From assembly GCA_025769875.1 (NCBI GenBank), contig JAGFNK010000155.1, positions 1 through 64,000 on the forward strand: DNA of 64,000 bases, written 5' to 3'. The notes beneath the pieces were generated by a model that did not search any database, had not been told where the DNA came from, and saw nothing but the letters and a program-made list of their open reading frames with translations. Source of the stretch: Russula earlei (taxonomy: Eukaryota; Basidiomycota; Agaricomycetes; Russulales; Russulaceae). Of this stretch, positions 54,173 through 64,000 are shown piece after piece; positions within the stretch are counted from its first letter, which is position 1, and each line of letters starts with the position of its first letter. The translations under genes were made by a program, and so were the position numbers.

Positions 54173-57100
54173 ATGGCACCCATATTCACTATCCCCTCGG
54201 GAATGCCCCTGGAGATCTTAGATTCATCAAATTGGACTACTTGGTCATTTCGCTTCGAGGCCATTACCCAAATGAATGGTTTCCAGTGTCATCTTATCAA
54301 TACAAAGCCCTCTGGAGATAGCACTTGGGACGTTGAAGAAGACATACTGTTAGGTGTCTTCCAGCTCCATCTCCAGAAAGATATATATGCAGAGATAAGC
54401 AATAACACCAAGTTCGACACCTGTAAACTCAAGTGGGAACAACTTAAGATTACTTGCATCGGCATTGGATCTATGTCCCTACATAACTCTTGGACCGCCC
54501 TCACATGTTTTGATCTAGATGACACCAGCCCGATGTTCCCACAACTACAGAAATTGAATGATACTAGGATCAATCTTCAGAACAATGACATGCCCGTCAC
54601 CGATCTCCAATTCAGTCTCACTCTAATTCAGGCACTACCCGGCTCCTACTCTGGTCTTACGCAAGCTATCCTCAGCTCTAATCTTCCAAACAAGCTTTCC
54701 CCGAAAGCCATTCAGGAACACATTCTCAATGAAGAGAGTCATTGGGCCGGCTCCTCCACTTCCCTTAACAAAGTTGCTCCGGTCAAGAAACAGGATGATA
54801 AGAACAAAATAAAATGTTATTATTGCAAGAAAGCTGGTCACAAGAGTCCTGAGTGCTGGAAGAAGAAAAAGGATGAGGAGGAGAAGGTGAAACGAGGGAG
54901 AGAACCTGGCGTGGACACTAACAGAAAGGTCAACGTGCACATAGTAGAGACTACTGCTGCTATTACGGAGATCTCGGATGATGAAAATGACATTTGCATT
55001 TCCCTTTACTTGGTGACTAGATCACGCTGGATGATTGACTCAGGAGCTACCCATCACATCAGTCCATTCCGGACCGACTTCATCACCTATGCTCCGGCCA
55101 CTGGATCAGTTAACCTTGGAGGTCACACTATCATCAAGCAGATTGGGACCGGATCTGTATCCGTCCTACCATCTGGAGGCATTGGGAAGTTTCCATTAAC
55201 CCTCACCAATGTCATGCATGTTCCGGAAGCCGACGCATGCTACTTCTCAGTCAGCGCGTTGCTCTGAAGGGGGGGACATATCACTTATACTCAGCACGGA
55301 TGCCAAATCTACTACAAAGATCGGAAAGTTGCACAAGGATACCTGGAGAATAACCTATTCTATATTGACTTCTCATCTCCAGCCCTACACGTGCAAGCGG
55401 GGGTGCTACCGCTTAACATCTGGCATCAGCGCATGGGACATATGTCCTCACACATGCTAATCAAATATGCTCATTCCATCAAGGGAATCTCACTTAGTTC
55501 AGCGGATCGTGATCAGTCACCTTTCCCAGGGTGTGAACTTGGCAAACAGACGTGACTTCCTTTCCTGGCTTTGCCTAAGCGATCTGATCGGCGTCTACAG
55601 ATCGTGCATACTGACTTAGCCAGTCCAATGCAGACCCAGTCTATCTGAGGTGCAACTTATTGGGCAACGTTTATCGATGACTACTCCTGTTATGGGGTAG
55701 TGTACTTCCTCAAAAGTAAAGATCAGTGTGCTGATGCATTCAAAAAATATCTTGCATGGTCAGAAAACCAGACCAACTGTCACGGTAACTAGCCATGTCA
55801 GTTCACAAGCAACAAACAAGTCGGTGATAGAGAGGTGTTCAAGAAACGGGCTGGTTCCCGTGTATAATGAGTAAGGATCCCTGCAGTGGTTGAAGTGTTT
55901 TATGCTAAACAGGTTATGGCCAATAGACCCTTCCTAGTACGACTCGGTCTGTTGAGAAGCTAGGGTAAGTTTGTAATGGGATAGACTAGGGCTGGTTCCA
56001 CTAGCTATATGCGTTCAAGTCCATCAGGGACCTTGAACAACGCAGAGAGAGTAGAGGAAGGTAGGTCTTAAAGGAGGAGAGCTCTTCTCAGGGGAGTGAA
56101 GAGAGACTCTTAGGAAAGGAAGGGAAAGGCGAAGAGTAGATGGTAGATAGTGTGTGAAGAGTTGATGAAATGGAGATGTGGATGTGGTTTGAGGATTAGG
56201 AGCGAAGTGGGTTGCAGGCAAATATGTTTGGACAAGAGTAGGTTGGATTCTACAAGAGACCAAGCTTAGGGCTTTGGTCACAAAGTACTGAGCTTATATA
56301 TACAGGAGAAGCGCAGCAATAGCTGCGCTTTGACTGTGCTACTAGTATAGTAGGAGTCATAATAAGTAGGAGTCATAGGAATGAGGCCACGAATGAGTCA
56401 GAACCAAGTAACTGTGCTGCACAGTAAATGCGCAGCATTGCACAGTTGAAACTAAGAGGTAAATATAAATGGAAAGAGAACCAAACAAAGGGAAAGTAAC
56501 AGCAATCCAGTGTTACCTGGACATGTATGGATCACATGATAACACAGAAGGGATCACAAGACGTAAGAGATCACGAGACCAGTAAGTAAAGGGACGTATG
56601 AAAGCAAGCAGTCCATAGCAAAGGTAAGAAGTAAACATAAAAGGAAAATGGTGTAACACCAATGATAAGATCAAAGCACTACACTCGGATCGCGGAGGGG
56701 AGTACTTGTCCAGTGCCCTTAGATCGGTCTTAGATCAAAAGGGAATTGAGCATAGATTGACAATGCCAGGGTCACCACAGCAGAATGGTGTAGCAGAGAG
56801 ATGGAACCGGACCCTCGAAGACAAGATGTGCGCTATGCTACACAGCGCCAGTCTTACTCTGGGGTTCTGGGAGCTTGCTACTGACGCAGCAGTCCATATC
56901 TACAATCGCACTCCTACATGTGTTCTCTGTTGGAACACACCTCACTCAGTCTGGACGGACAGACAAGTTCTGGACGTTTCCTATTTCCGCGTCTTTGGAT
57001 GTAAGGCGTATGTACACACACCTGCTAACAAACGGAAGAAGCTCGATGCGAGATCGGTCGAGATGATTTTCGTTGGGTACAAGTCTGGATCTAAGGGTTA

Positions 57101-59105
57101 CCGACTCTGGAATCAATCCACCCGAAAGCTGTTCTTATCGCGCAATGTCACTTTCAATGAGCGCATACTGCCTGCTAGGGGAGACCTTACTGACACTCCT
57201 CCTGCACAACCCTTGGTCTTCACAGGACCGGTTTCTTTCACTGCCCCACTTCCGCACGAACCGGATGGCTGCGGACTTAGTCCTGCACCTCCGGAAACCC
57301 CACTAGATCCCAATACACCTAATTCACTTTACCTTACCCCTCCCACTCAGCCTGTTCCACATACTCCACCGCGCCACGTTCAGTCTGTGCGCCAAGTCCG
57401 CTTGTGCCAGCCTCACTCAGCATTGCCGGGACCATCCTTTGGTCCACCGTGTCCACCCTCACCTAGGCGTCTTCGCCCTAATCTGCGTCCTAATCCTAGA
57501 TTTCTCACTTCTAACGCAAATGCGGGGGGGCGCCTATCGCATACGGCACTATTAGCGACGGCAGAGGCGATCACTCCGGCTATGTTTTGGGAAGCAATGT
57601 CCTTGGACTCCGCCGATCAATGGAGAACCGCGTGTCAATATGAAATTGATGCACTCACTAAGAATGGTACCTGGGAGCTTGTAGATCTGCCACCGGGCTG
57701 CAAGGCCGTGCGATCTCGATGGGTGTTTGCATGCAAATCTGATGGTAGATTTCGTGCACGTTTAGTCGCAAAGGGGTTCACCCAAGTACAGGGGAATGAT
57801 TATGATGAAACTTTCTCACCAGTTGCCAGATTTGAGTCTTTGAGACTATTCCTAGCGTTGGCCGCACTAGAGGATTGGGAGATCCATCAAATGGACGTCA
57901 AGTCGGCATTCCTTAATGGCACACTGGAGGAAGAGATCTACATGGAGCAACCACAAGGTTTCATCACTCTGGACCAAAAAGACAAAGTCTGTCAGTTAAA
58001 GAAGGCTCTCTATGGCCTCAAACAAGCCTCACGCACATGGAACTTACAGTTTCATGGAGTTCTCACTGGGCTCGACTTCACGCGCACGCACTCAGATGCT
58101 GGGGTTTATCATCACCAAGATGTGGGGGGAACCATAATCATTATCCTCTATGTCGATGATGTCACCATCTTAGGCAATTCACTCCCACTGATTGCAGACA
58201 TTAAGAATTCATTGTCCATGCACTATGAAATGACTGATCTAGGTGAGATCAACTCCTATCTTGGGATTTGTGTTACGTGTGATCGCTCGGCTAAGTGACT
58301 AGACATTGATCAATCTAGGTACATCTCGGAGATTGTCAATCGCTTCAGGATGGCGGATTCCAATCCGGTCCGCACTCCGCTGCCCTCCAGGGCAGATGTC
58401 CATTTGGTCAAGCACTCCGGGGAGGCAACACCTGATGAAATAAAGCATTTTCAACGCATCATTGGCAGCCTTCTCTATGTGCAGATCGGGACATGACCAG
58501 ATATATCATTTGCAGTCTCTCGACTTGCCCAATACTCATCCAATCCCTCATTGCATCATCTACACCTTGCCAAATATGTACAATCTTATCTTAACAGCAC
58601 TTCAGATCTAAAGCTGCATTATGATGGCACGCGTGATACTGGATTACACGGGTACTCCGACTCTAGCCTCAGAGACAATGCAGATGACTACTGTTCCACC
58701 TTGGGCTATGTCTTCCTACTTTCCAGTGCTGTGATCTCCTGGACCTCACGCAAACAGAAGACTGTTGCCCAAAGTACCACTCAAGCTGAATATATGGCCT
58801 TAGCCGACGCAGCTAATCAAGCCACGTGGTATCGGAGCTTCTTCTCCGAGATTGGCTATCAGATCTCCGATCCGATTCCACTTCATGGTGATAACAAAGG
58901 CACCATCGACCTCACGCTCAACCCAGTCACCGGAAGACAGTCGAAGCATATCCCTACCAAGCATCACACCATCCACCAATACATTGAGGACGGACTGATC
59001 ACACTTATCTGTACTCCCACAGGAGAGATGCTTGCAGATGGTCTCACTAAGCCACATAGTCACGCACTGCTCTGGACCTTTGTCGATGGGTTGGGTCTTA
59101 ATTGA
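54173..59105 (+). pseudogene. gag-pol: Copia-E gag-pol polyprotein, five TGA stops and one LTR insertion
   Basis: From the ATG at 54173: UBN2-type gag, zinc knuckle C-Y-Y-C-x4-H-x4-C (about 54814-54855), protease WMIDSGATHHIS (about 55028) and pre-integrase WHQRMGH. Integrase follows with VHTD, FIDDYS and, after LTR-F, SDRGGEY and NGVAER. A Pro-rich linker leads to RT with WVFACKSDG, VHQMDVKSAFLNG, LYGLKQ and YVDD (about 58153). RNase H has STTQAEYMAL and HGDNKGTIDL, with a stop near 59105. TGAs at 55265, 55553, 55646, 58296 and 58494 are all in one frame and sit where Arg is usual. The frame matches exactly when 886 bp (LTR-F plus TSD) are removed. All catalytic residues I could check are intact. 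Confidence 0.95.
55778..56658 (-). mobile_element. Solo LTR, family F (881 bp) in Copia-E integrase
   Basis: The copy has ends TGTCACGGTAAC and GGTGTAACA, with flanks CCAAC/CCAAT (one C/T change). A TATATATAAG box reads on the minus strand (about 56296), next to the hairpin GCGCAGC-AATA-GCTGCGC. There is a single copy. Confidence 0.88.
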
Positions 59106-59138
59106 TCTAGTCTACCAACTGTCTTAATCATGGGGGGA

Positions 59139-59618
59139 TGTTGAGATCTGCACTGCCCAGAGTCTCAGGTGTGTTGTGATATGATCACAACTCGGATGCG
59201 TTGACGTGTCGGATCACCCGGACCGGGCATCACTGGCTCAGCTCATATGCTGCAGCATGCATTAGTTACACTGATAGAGTGATTTAGGACAATCGGTAGC
59301 TACTTACAACTGATCCTCAGACTTACTTAGTGATCCGTGATGGTAGTTAACCGTACTGCATCCAGTGGCGGTCTCAGGTACTTAAGAATGCCACAAAGTA
59401 CGTAGATCACTTCAGTTTTGTGTCAACCAAACTGAAGTGAGTATTTACACTATGATATCTTATCTCACAGTACTGACGACGTGTTGTAGCTATTGTCTGA
59501 TAGGTACATTATTTATATCAGTTTTGTGTCAACCAAACTGAACTATTGTCTGATAGATCTGCCTGTGATCTTATCATCTGCTGCTATCTAATCACACATA
59601 CTGTGTCTATCTTCAACA
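59139..59618 (+). repeat. Copia-E 3' LTR
   Basis: This is a 480-bp direct copy of the 5' LTR preceded by ATGGGGGGA. Confidence 0.96.
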
Positions 59619-59678
59619 AACTCCAACAAGAACATGTGGGCATATGGCAATAAAGATTGAAATTTCTTTCAACCTGAG

Positions 59679-60506
59679 TGTTACGAACCAAGGCCAGGAC
59701 CTGGCCATATATTGTCCTATTCTACTCAGGAGAGACCTCTCTCGCTTTGCATTGCCAACACACTTCTGTTTCTTGGGCTATCCCTCCTGCGGTGCAAGAT
59801 ATCGCTATTGCAAAGGCACTATAACACGACCAGGCACCATTTTCCTAATCGGGTAATCATCACGTGGCAGCCACATGGCCACTCAGCCACCAAGAACCCA
59901 AAACAGTGGCACAAACTCCTACAAACTGTTGCATAACTCATATGACATCATCTAGGCTCCAATCACATCATGGCTGACTGAGCAACTCCCCAATGACCTC
60001 ATCGACTCATTAAGTGCTCCACAGTGACATCATAATGATGTCATCGCTCCACAGTGATCAGTAATATGCTCAGTAAGCCTGAAACCTGACACAAGTGAGT
60101 TTATGCCTCTGTAGTCCTATTGGATGGTACCAAGGAGTCTAGAATAACTCCTGTCCTTTGTAATCGACCCTGTACACAGAATATAATCCCCAATGTAGCA
60201 TGGCAGTTGTAAGACTGTCCATTTGTGATACTCTCATCCTCCTGGGTACTCCCTCACACCCACTCAGTTTAAAGTCTTCCCTCATCCTCAAGGTACTCTT
60301 CAACAACTGCCTTGTCTAAAGCCTCTCACTAAATTGGCCTCTACCCTTCACCTCTGTCCCTTGCAACATCTACCAGTACCCCTTTGGTACCTCCTTGTTG
60401 TTTGGCTCATCCTCCTGTTCAATGCCATTTACGCTGCATACCATCTGTTCTGACCCTTGCCCACCTGCTCCTGAGTCCTTAGTGATCAGCAGTACATGTC
60501 TTGACA
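59679..60506 (+). mobile_element. Solo LTR, family B (copy B8)
   Basis: This is a complete 828-bp copy. The flanks CTGAG/CTAAG differ by one G/A change. The 50 bp between Copia-M and this LTR (59629-59678) are unassigned. Confidence 0.9.
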
Positions 60507-60867
60507 CTAAGGGTGAAAGTGCTGTTTAATGGGAGTCCACACTTTCTTTTTTGTGTCAAAAGACCCTCATTTGATGATTTCCCCTTTCTTGGATTTCAGA
60601 GAGGATGTCACACACAATGTGTTAGAGTTTGAGTGGTTTGAGTTGGCACTTCAAATCAGCATCCTTGGCTGATCATGTGTGTTCCTTGTCCATTGTTCCT
60701 TCCCAACACCACTACACTACAGGTGCTTAAACACATCTTAACATTTGATCTCAGCAATGTAAGGTTCAATCAGTGATTCAAATATCTCATTACATTTGTG
60801 TGACTATGTGTGACTGACCAACTAATGGGTACCCTACAGTATGTCCTTCTGTAAGGGAGTTGGTAAC
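60507..60867. other. Unassigned spacer
   Basis: There is no gene here. The segment around 60807-60830 (CTGACCAACTAATGGGTACCC) is the inverse of 38039-38059, just outside the other end of Copia-M. This may be a piece of a common repeat or an older element flanking it. Confidence 0.4.
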
Positions 60868-61117
60868 TGTTGGACGTGCAGCCGCTTAGTGCCGCGCAAA
60901 CGGACAATCCGGACCGTACATGTAAATAATTAGAATAATTTAGTTATCGCGTTCGTTTCCTCAGTCTTTTACACACAAGACTGAGGTCAGTACTACACAT
61001 TCCTTTACACTCCTTTAAAGCTCATGCTGTACATAGCTATCATCCCTATAGGTTAGATAACTAACCAATACAGTCTTTTACACACAAGACTGAGCTATCA
61101 TCCCTATAGCTCCAACA
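60868..61117 (+). repeat. Copia-G 5' LTR
   Basis: The LTR runs from TGTTGGACGTGC to TAGCTCCAACA. Hairpin CTCAGTCTT-TTACACAC-AAGACTGAG occurs at 60959-60986 and again at 61071-61094. CTATCATCCCTATAG follows at 61037-61051 and 61095-61109. Confidence 0.88.
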
Positions 61118-61131
61118 GATTATGAGACCTG
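61118..61131 (+). promoter_or_regulatory. Primer-binding site of Copia-G
   Basis: GATTATGAGACCTG directly follows the LTR and is identical to the Copia-M site. Its complement matches the anticodon arm of elongator Met-tRNA. Confidence 0.65.
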
Positions 61132-61186
61132 GTCATCCCTGACATCACGAACTCCCACCAGCTTCCAAATCGCATAACGAAACACC

Positions 61187-64000
61187 ATGAGCGCCCCCAC
61201 AGCAACCGCAAATGTCGCGCCCTCGAGAAGCAGCCACGCTCCCACTGTAGGAGCCGTGGGAAAAACTTACATGGGCAGCCAACACGGTTACTATGGACCA
61301 CTCTTCGAAGGTGGCACGGTCGCGTACACACAATGGAAAGCTAAAATAGAGGCAGTATTCAAAGTAAACGGCTTAATGGAAATCTTAAAACAGACATACT
61401 CAAAACCGGACCTCAGCAATGACCCGAGCGGCTTCGCCGACTGGGAGCAGAAAGATCGCGAAGTGCACACCCACATTTTACTCACGTTAAAAGGGCACGC
61501 TCTTGACACTGCCCTAGGCATTGCTGGAGCCAAAAATACTTGGGACGAGCTTGCAAAACATTTTGCAGGGAAGGGTGAGCAACGCGTTGCACATTTATTG
61601 ATGGACCTATACCGAGTCACTTTCTCCGAAAGTGAACCCATGGCTCCTCAAATCATTCGACTGCTGCATGCCACCTGAACCCTCAAGAGACTCAGTTACC
61701 CAATAGACAAGAAAGTCCTCATCTGGATGCTAATCCTCGCACTACCGGAAAAGATGGCCAATCTCAAGGCCACTCTCCACTCGACGCCGCCCAGCCATCT
61801 AATGGCCGAGCACATCACAGACCGAATCCTCCACGAGGAGTGTCGGATCCGATCGACCCGTGACACAGCCACATCTCACATTGCAAAGGCACCCCAAAAG
61901 GGGAAGGACCGGGAAGTGCAGAGTGAAAAAAGCACAATCAAGTGCACCCACTGCAGATGCAGGGGGCACAACACAACTGAATGCTGGAAAATTCATGGGA
62001 AACCGCAGGATAAAGCAGCAGTGGCAGCAGCAGCAATGACTGGCATGAGCGCGCACAATGCAGCAACGCCCACGCCTGCTAGGACTGGCACAAGCACGCC
62101 CAACATACCAGCTATGCACGCAGACCAGCCACCAGCCAGCACTGCCATTGCATACATCCTAATTCCACATAACAGCACCTTATTATATCAGGCAGTCGTA
62201 GATGAGCCGATCCGCGTGGCCATGACTCAGGAGCAGCTCCGAGCTGCCAATCTCAGAGACGGCTGGCTCCTCAACTCCGGAGCCTCGCGCATCATGACAC
62301 CCTGCCGTGATTGGTTCACACATCTTACCCCACTCGCATCACCCATTCAAGTCGTCTTAGGCGACGATAGCACAATAACCGCCACCGGAGCTGGACAAGT
62401 GCAAGTCCGGATGTACACAAACGGCGCGCGGAGTACCGCAATACTCCACGACGTCCTGTACGTCCCAAACCTCAAAGGGAACTTTCTATCAGTCTCCCAT
62501 TTTGCTCAACATGGGGCGGAAGTGCACTTCCAGGGAGAGACATGCGGAATATACGATGGAAACCAACTAATTTGTGAGGGAACATTACATGAAAGCTTGT
62601 ACATCATGGCCATCCAGACAGCCAAACCCAAGTCAGCGCGCACAGTGACGCTAGACCAATCCCTTGCAGATCGTGCCCACAAAACTGAAGCCACGCTTAC
62701 CGTGCGCACAACGATCTCCCGGGCCTTCTTGAACACGTGTGGGAAATCACCCACCAGAACACCCCAGTTCTCCGAACATGTCGCGACCCGGACAGACAAT
62801 AAGCTGCAGAAGACACACACCGGCGGGCCAAAGTGCAAGTCGAAAGCCCCCCAGCACCTCGAGCCGCACACCGCATGCGTTGAGCCCAAGGCCGGCCAAC
62901 GCTTGAAGACCCTCCGATTGGATGGAGGGGGCAAACACACCGGGCGAGAAGCACAAACATCCCTAGCTGAAAGGGGATGCATGCATCAAATTAACACCCT
63001 GGGTACGCCACAACACATCAAAGTTGCAGAACGCGTGACCCGGACACCTCTTAATAGGGTCCAGGCGACGCGTACAGATGCAAAACCATCCACGCGCGCC
63101 TTGGATGACTTGACGCTCAAAGAGGCACGGAGCGGGGACAACCCCGACCCCTCTCGGCCACACGTCCTCGGAACGCGCGTGTCCATGCATGCCCCAGAGA
63201 AGAGACTCACCAAGTTGACCCGAAGGTCGCTGGTGCACACGTCCCTGGGCCACACATATAACCATCAGGCATACAAGCCTGCACATCACACCACCCCCCA
63301 CATCCCTGAACCCTGCGACGTCATATTCGACAAAGGGGGCCCCACATTGCGCATCGAGTGTGTGATCCTCGAATTTGACGACGCAGCCGAAAGCGCCAGG
63401 GATGGGAAAAGGAGAGCAGGATTGAGGGGGCGGAGAAGGCAAAACCGGCAGACAGCGCGGAAGTGCCACTGCATGCGAAGCCGCAAGGCATTGGAGCAGA
63501 GGAGCCTCTGCCTGCTCAGCCTGAAACAGGTGGACAACACAGAGCAGGCGTCGCACACCAAACTGCAAGGCATCCGAGCAGGCAAAGCCCTGCCTGTTCA
63601 GCCTGAAACACCACATAGTCAGCCCACAGGTTACAAGGCAGAAAGCCCACCTGTGCAATCCACCATGGGACGACCAAAGCATGCTATGTGCGCGCTCACA
63701 CTCAACCATGGTGACAAAGCGGAGGAGCTGGATGATGTGGAAGCAGAAAGGGCGCCGCACGCCGAACTGCAAGCCAACAACAACACGGATGAGGCCCTCA
63801 TCCAACCTGAAATAGCACAAAGTCAGCATGAAAGTGGGAACGCACCTGTGCAACCCGCCACCAGACGACTGAAATGCACCACGCGTGCGCCCACACCCGA
63901 AGAACCAGTGTGTGAGGATGAACGACGCACATTCGAAAACATGGGCGTTCTCGAAATTGCGCCGCATCCGCAGAACGGAGATGCAGCGGGGAAACCAGAC
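61187..64000 (+). pseudogene. gag-pol: Copia-G gag-pol (partial at window end)
   Basis: The ATG at 61187 opens a gag domain (YTQWKAKIEAVFKVNGL, LGIAGAKNTWDELAKHF). A TGA at 61676 interrupts it, and the same frame then stays open to the window end. Features: zinc knuckle C-T-H-C-x4-H-x4-C (about 61950-61992), a protease motif reading WLLNSGAS instead of DSGAS (about 62264-62287), VLYVPNLKGNFLSVS, and an integrase core recognisable by LKTLRLDGGGKHTG and TPQHIKVAERV. The first catalytic Asp region reads LNTCGKSP, so that Asp is not evident. The frame ends in the first RT segment (FENMGVLEIAPHP). Catalytic losses suggest an inactive copy despite the open frame. Confidence 0.88.

Larger units (their letters stand above)
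53452..59618 (+). mobile_element. Copia-E, full-length Ty1/copia element
   Basis: This 6.17-kb element has 480-bp LTRs, a perfect TSD AACTC, an anticodon-arm-type PBS, a single gag-pol frame and a GGGGGGA polypurine tract before the 3' LTR. It is inserted in the right LTR of Copia-M and carries solo LTR-F in the integrase. Five TGA codons and LTR-F are the only breaks in the coding frame. Confidence 0.96.
38092..59628 (-). mobile_element. Copia-M, Ty1/copia element carrying nested insertions
   Basis: Near-identical LTRs (38092-38336, and 53208-53451 continuing at 59624-59628) enclose gag, protease, integrase, RT and RNase H in copia order on the minus strand. The flanks AGACC and AGAAC match at four of five bases. 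Insertions inside it: LTR-A13 with Gypsy-D (40047-49480), LTR-D5 (49950-50489), LTR-H2 (50793-51412) and Copia-E in the right LTR (53452-59618). A polypurine GAGGGGGTG on the minus strand abuts the 3' LTR. Confidence 0.9.
60868..64000 (+). mobile_element. Copia-G, 5' portion of a GC-rich Ty1/copia element
   Basis: A 250-bp LTR, a PBS and a long gag-pol frame are present. The element runs off the window before RT, so its 3' LTR and TSD cannot be seen. It is much richer in G+C and CpG than its neighbours. Confidence 0.92.

Noticed and set aside
53452..59618. Classical RIP (CpA to TpA) as the mutator
   Set aside because: The changes are mainly at CpG, and nonsense codons are TGA rather than TAA/TAG. 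This fits methyl-CpG deamination better, though I could not compute dinucleotide indices.
62963..63967. 334-codon minus-strand ORF
   Set aside because: It is an antisense shadow of the Copia-G gag-pol frame in GC-rich DNA.

Overview
This window looks like a heterochromatin-type transposon graveyard from a fungal nuclear genome. I infer a basidiomycete, probably an Agaricomycete, from chromodomain Ty3/gypsy elements of the fungal type, several Ty1/copia families, a short candidate intron and CpG-driven decay of repeats. The species cannot be named from the sequence. I see no convincing host housekeeping gene, no rRNA and no CRISPR array. The only tRNA-like gene sits inside a repeat.

I assigned private names to the LTR families. 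LTR-A (about 960 bp, 13 copies or pieces), LTR-B (about 828 bp, 8 copies or pieces), LTR-C (about 600 bp), LTR-D (about 540 bp), LTR-F (881 bp), LTR-H (620 bp), LTR-I (501 bp) and LTR-J (385 bp) are mostly solo LTRs with TG...CA ends. Many still carry perfect 5-bp target-site duplications (TSDs). E, G and M are three Ty1/copia families with LTRs of 480, 250 and about 245 bp.

Layout. 1-7636: solo LTRs A, B and C in C/T-rich unassigned DNA. 7637-11732: a decayed unrecognised coding region split by LTR-A. 13103-16355: a GC-rich element with 352-bp terminal inverted repeats. 16356-20556: gag relic of a minus-strand gypsy (Gypsy-O). 21178-22089: RNase H relic of a plus-strand gypsy (Gypsy-N). 22090-25637: LTRs nested and recombined. 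25638-34510: Gypsy-C on the plus strand (gag, protease, RT, RNase H, integrase, chromodomain, C-terminal extension, 3' LTR-C), broken by LTR-J, LTR-A, LTR-C and a tRNA-like insert. 34511-38091: LTR fragments, two inverted LTR-D copies and GGCC-rich repeats. 38092-59628: one nested stack. Copia-M contains an LTR-A that itself contains the nearly intact Gypsy-D. Copia-M also holds an LTR-D, an LTR-H and the full-length Copia-E, which in turn carries LTR-F. 59679-60506: LTR-B. 60868-64000: the 5' part of Copia-G, running off the window.

The main biological observations are these. Gypsy-D has a primer-binding site that is the exact 14-nt complement of its own predicted transcript start, as in self-priming Tf1/sushi-type elements. 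Its gag open frame has 166 conserved codons but no AUG between the predicted transcript start and codon 167. The gypsy polyproteins continue in frame past the chromodomain into a long extension ending in a zinc knuckle plus a second Cys/His motif. The copia families appear to prime from internal anticodon-arm segments of Met-tRNAs, initiator for E and elongator for M and G. Their LTRs share a duplicated hairpin module. In the old elements nearly all nonsense codons are TGA at expected Arg positions, and the two Copia-E LTRs differ almost only at CpG sites, which points to methyl-CpG deamination.
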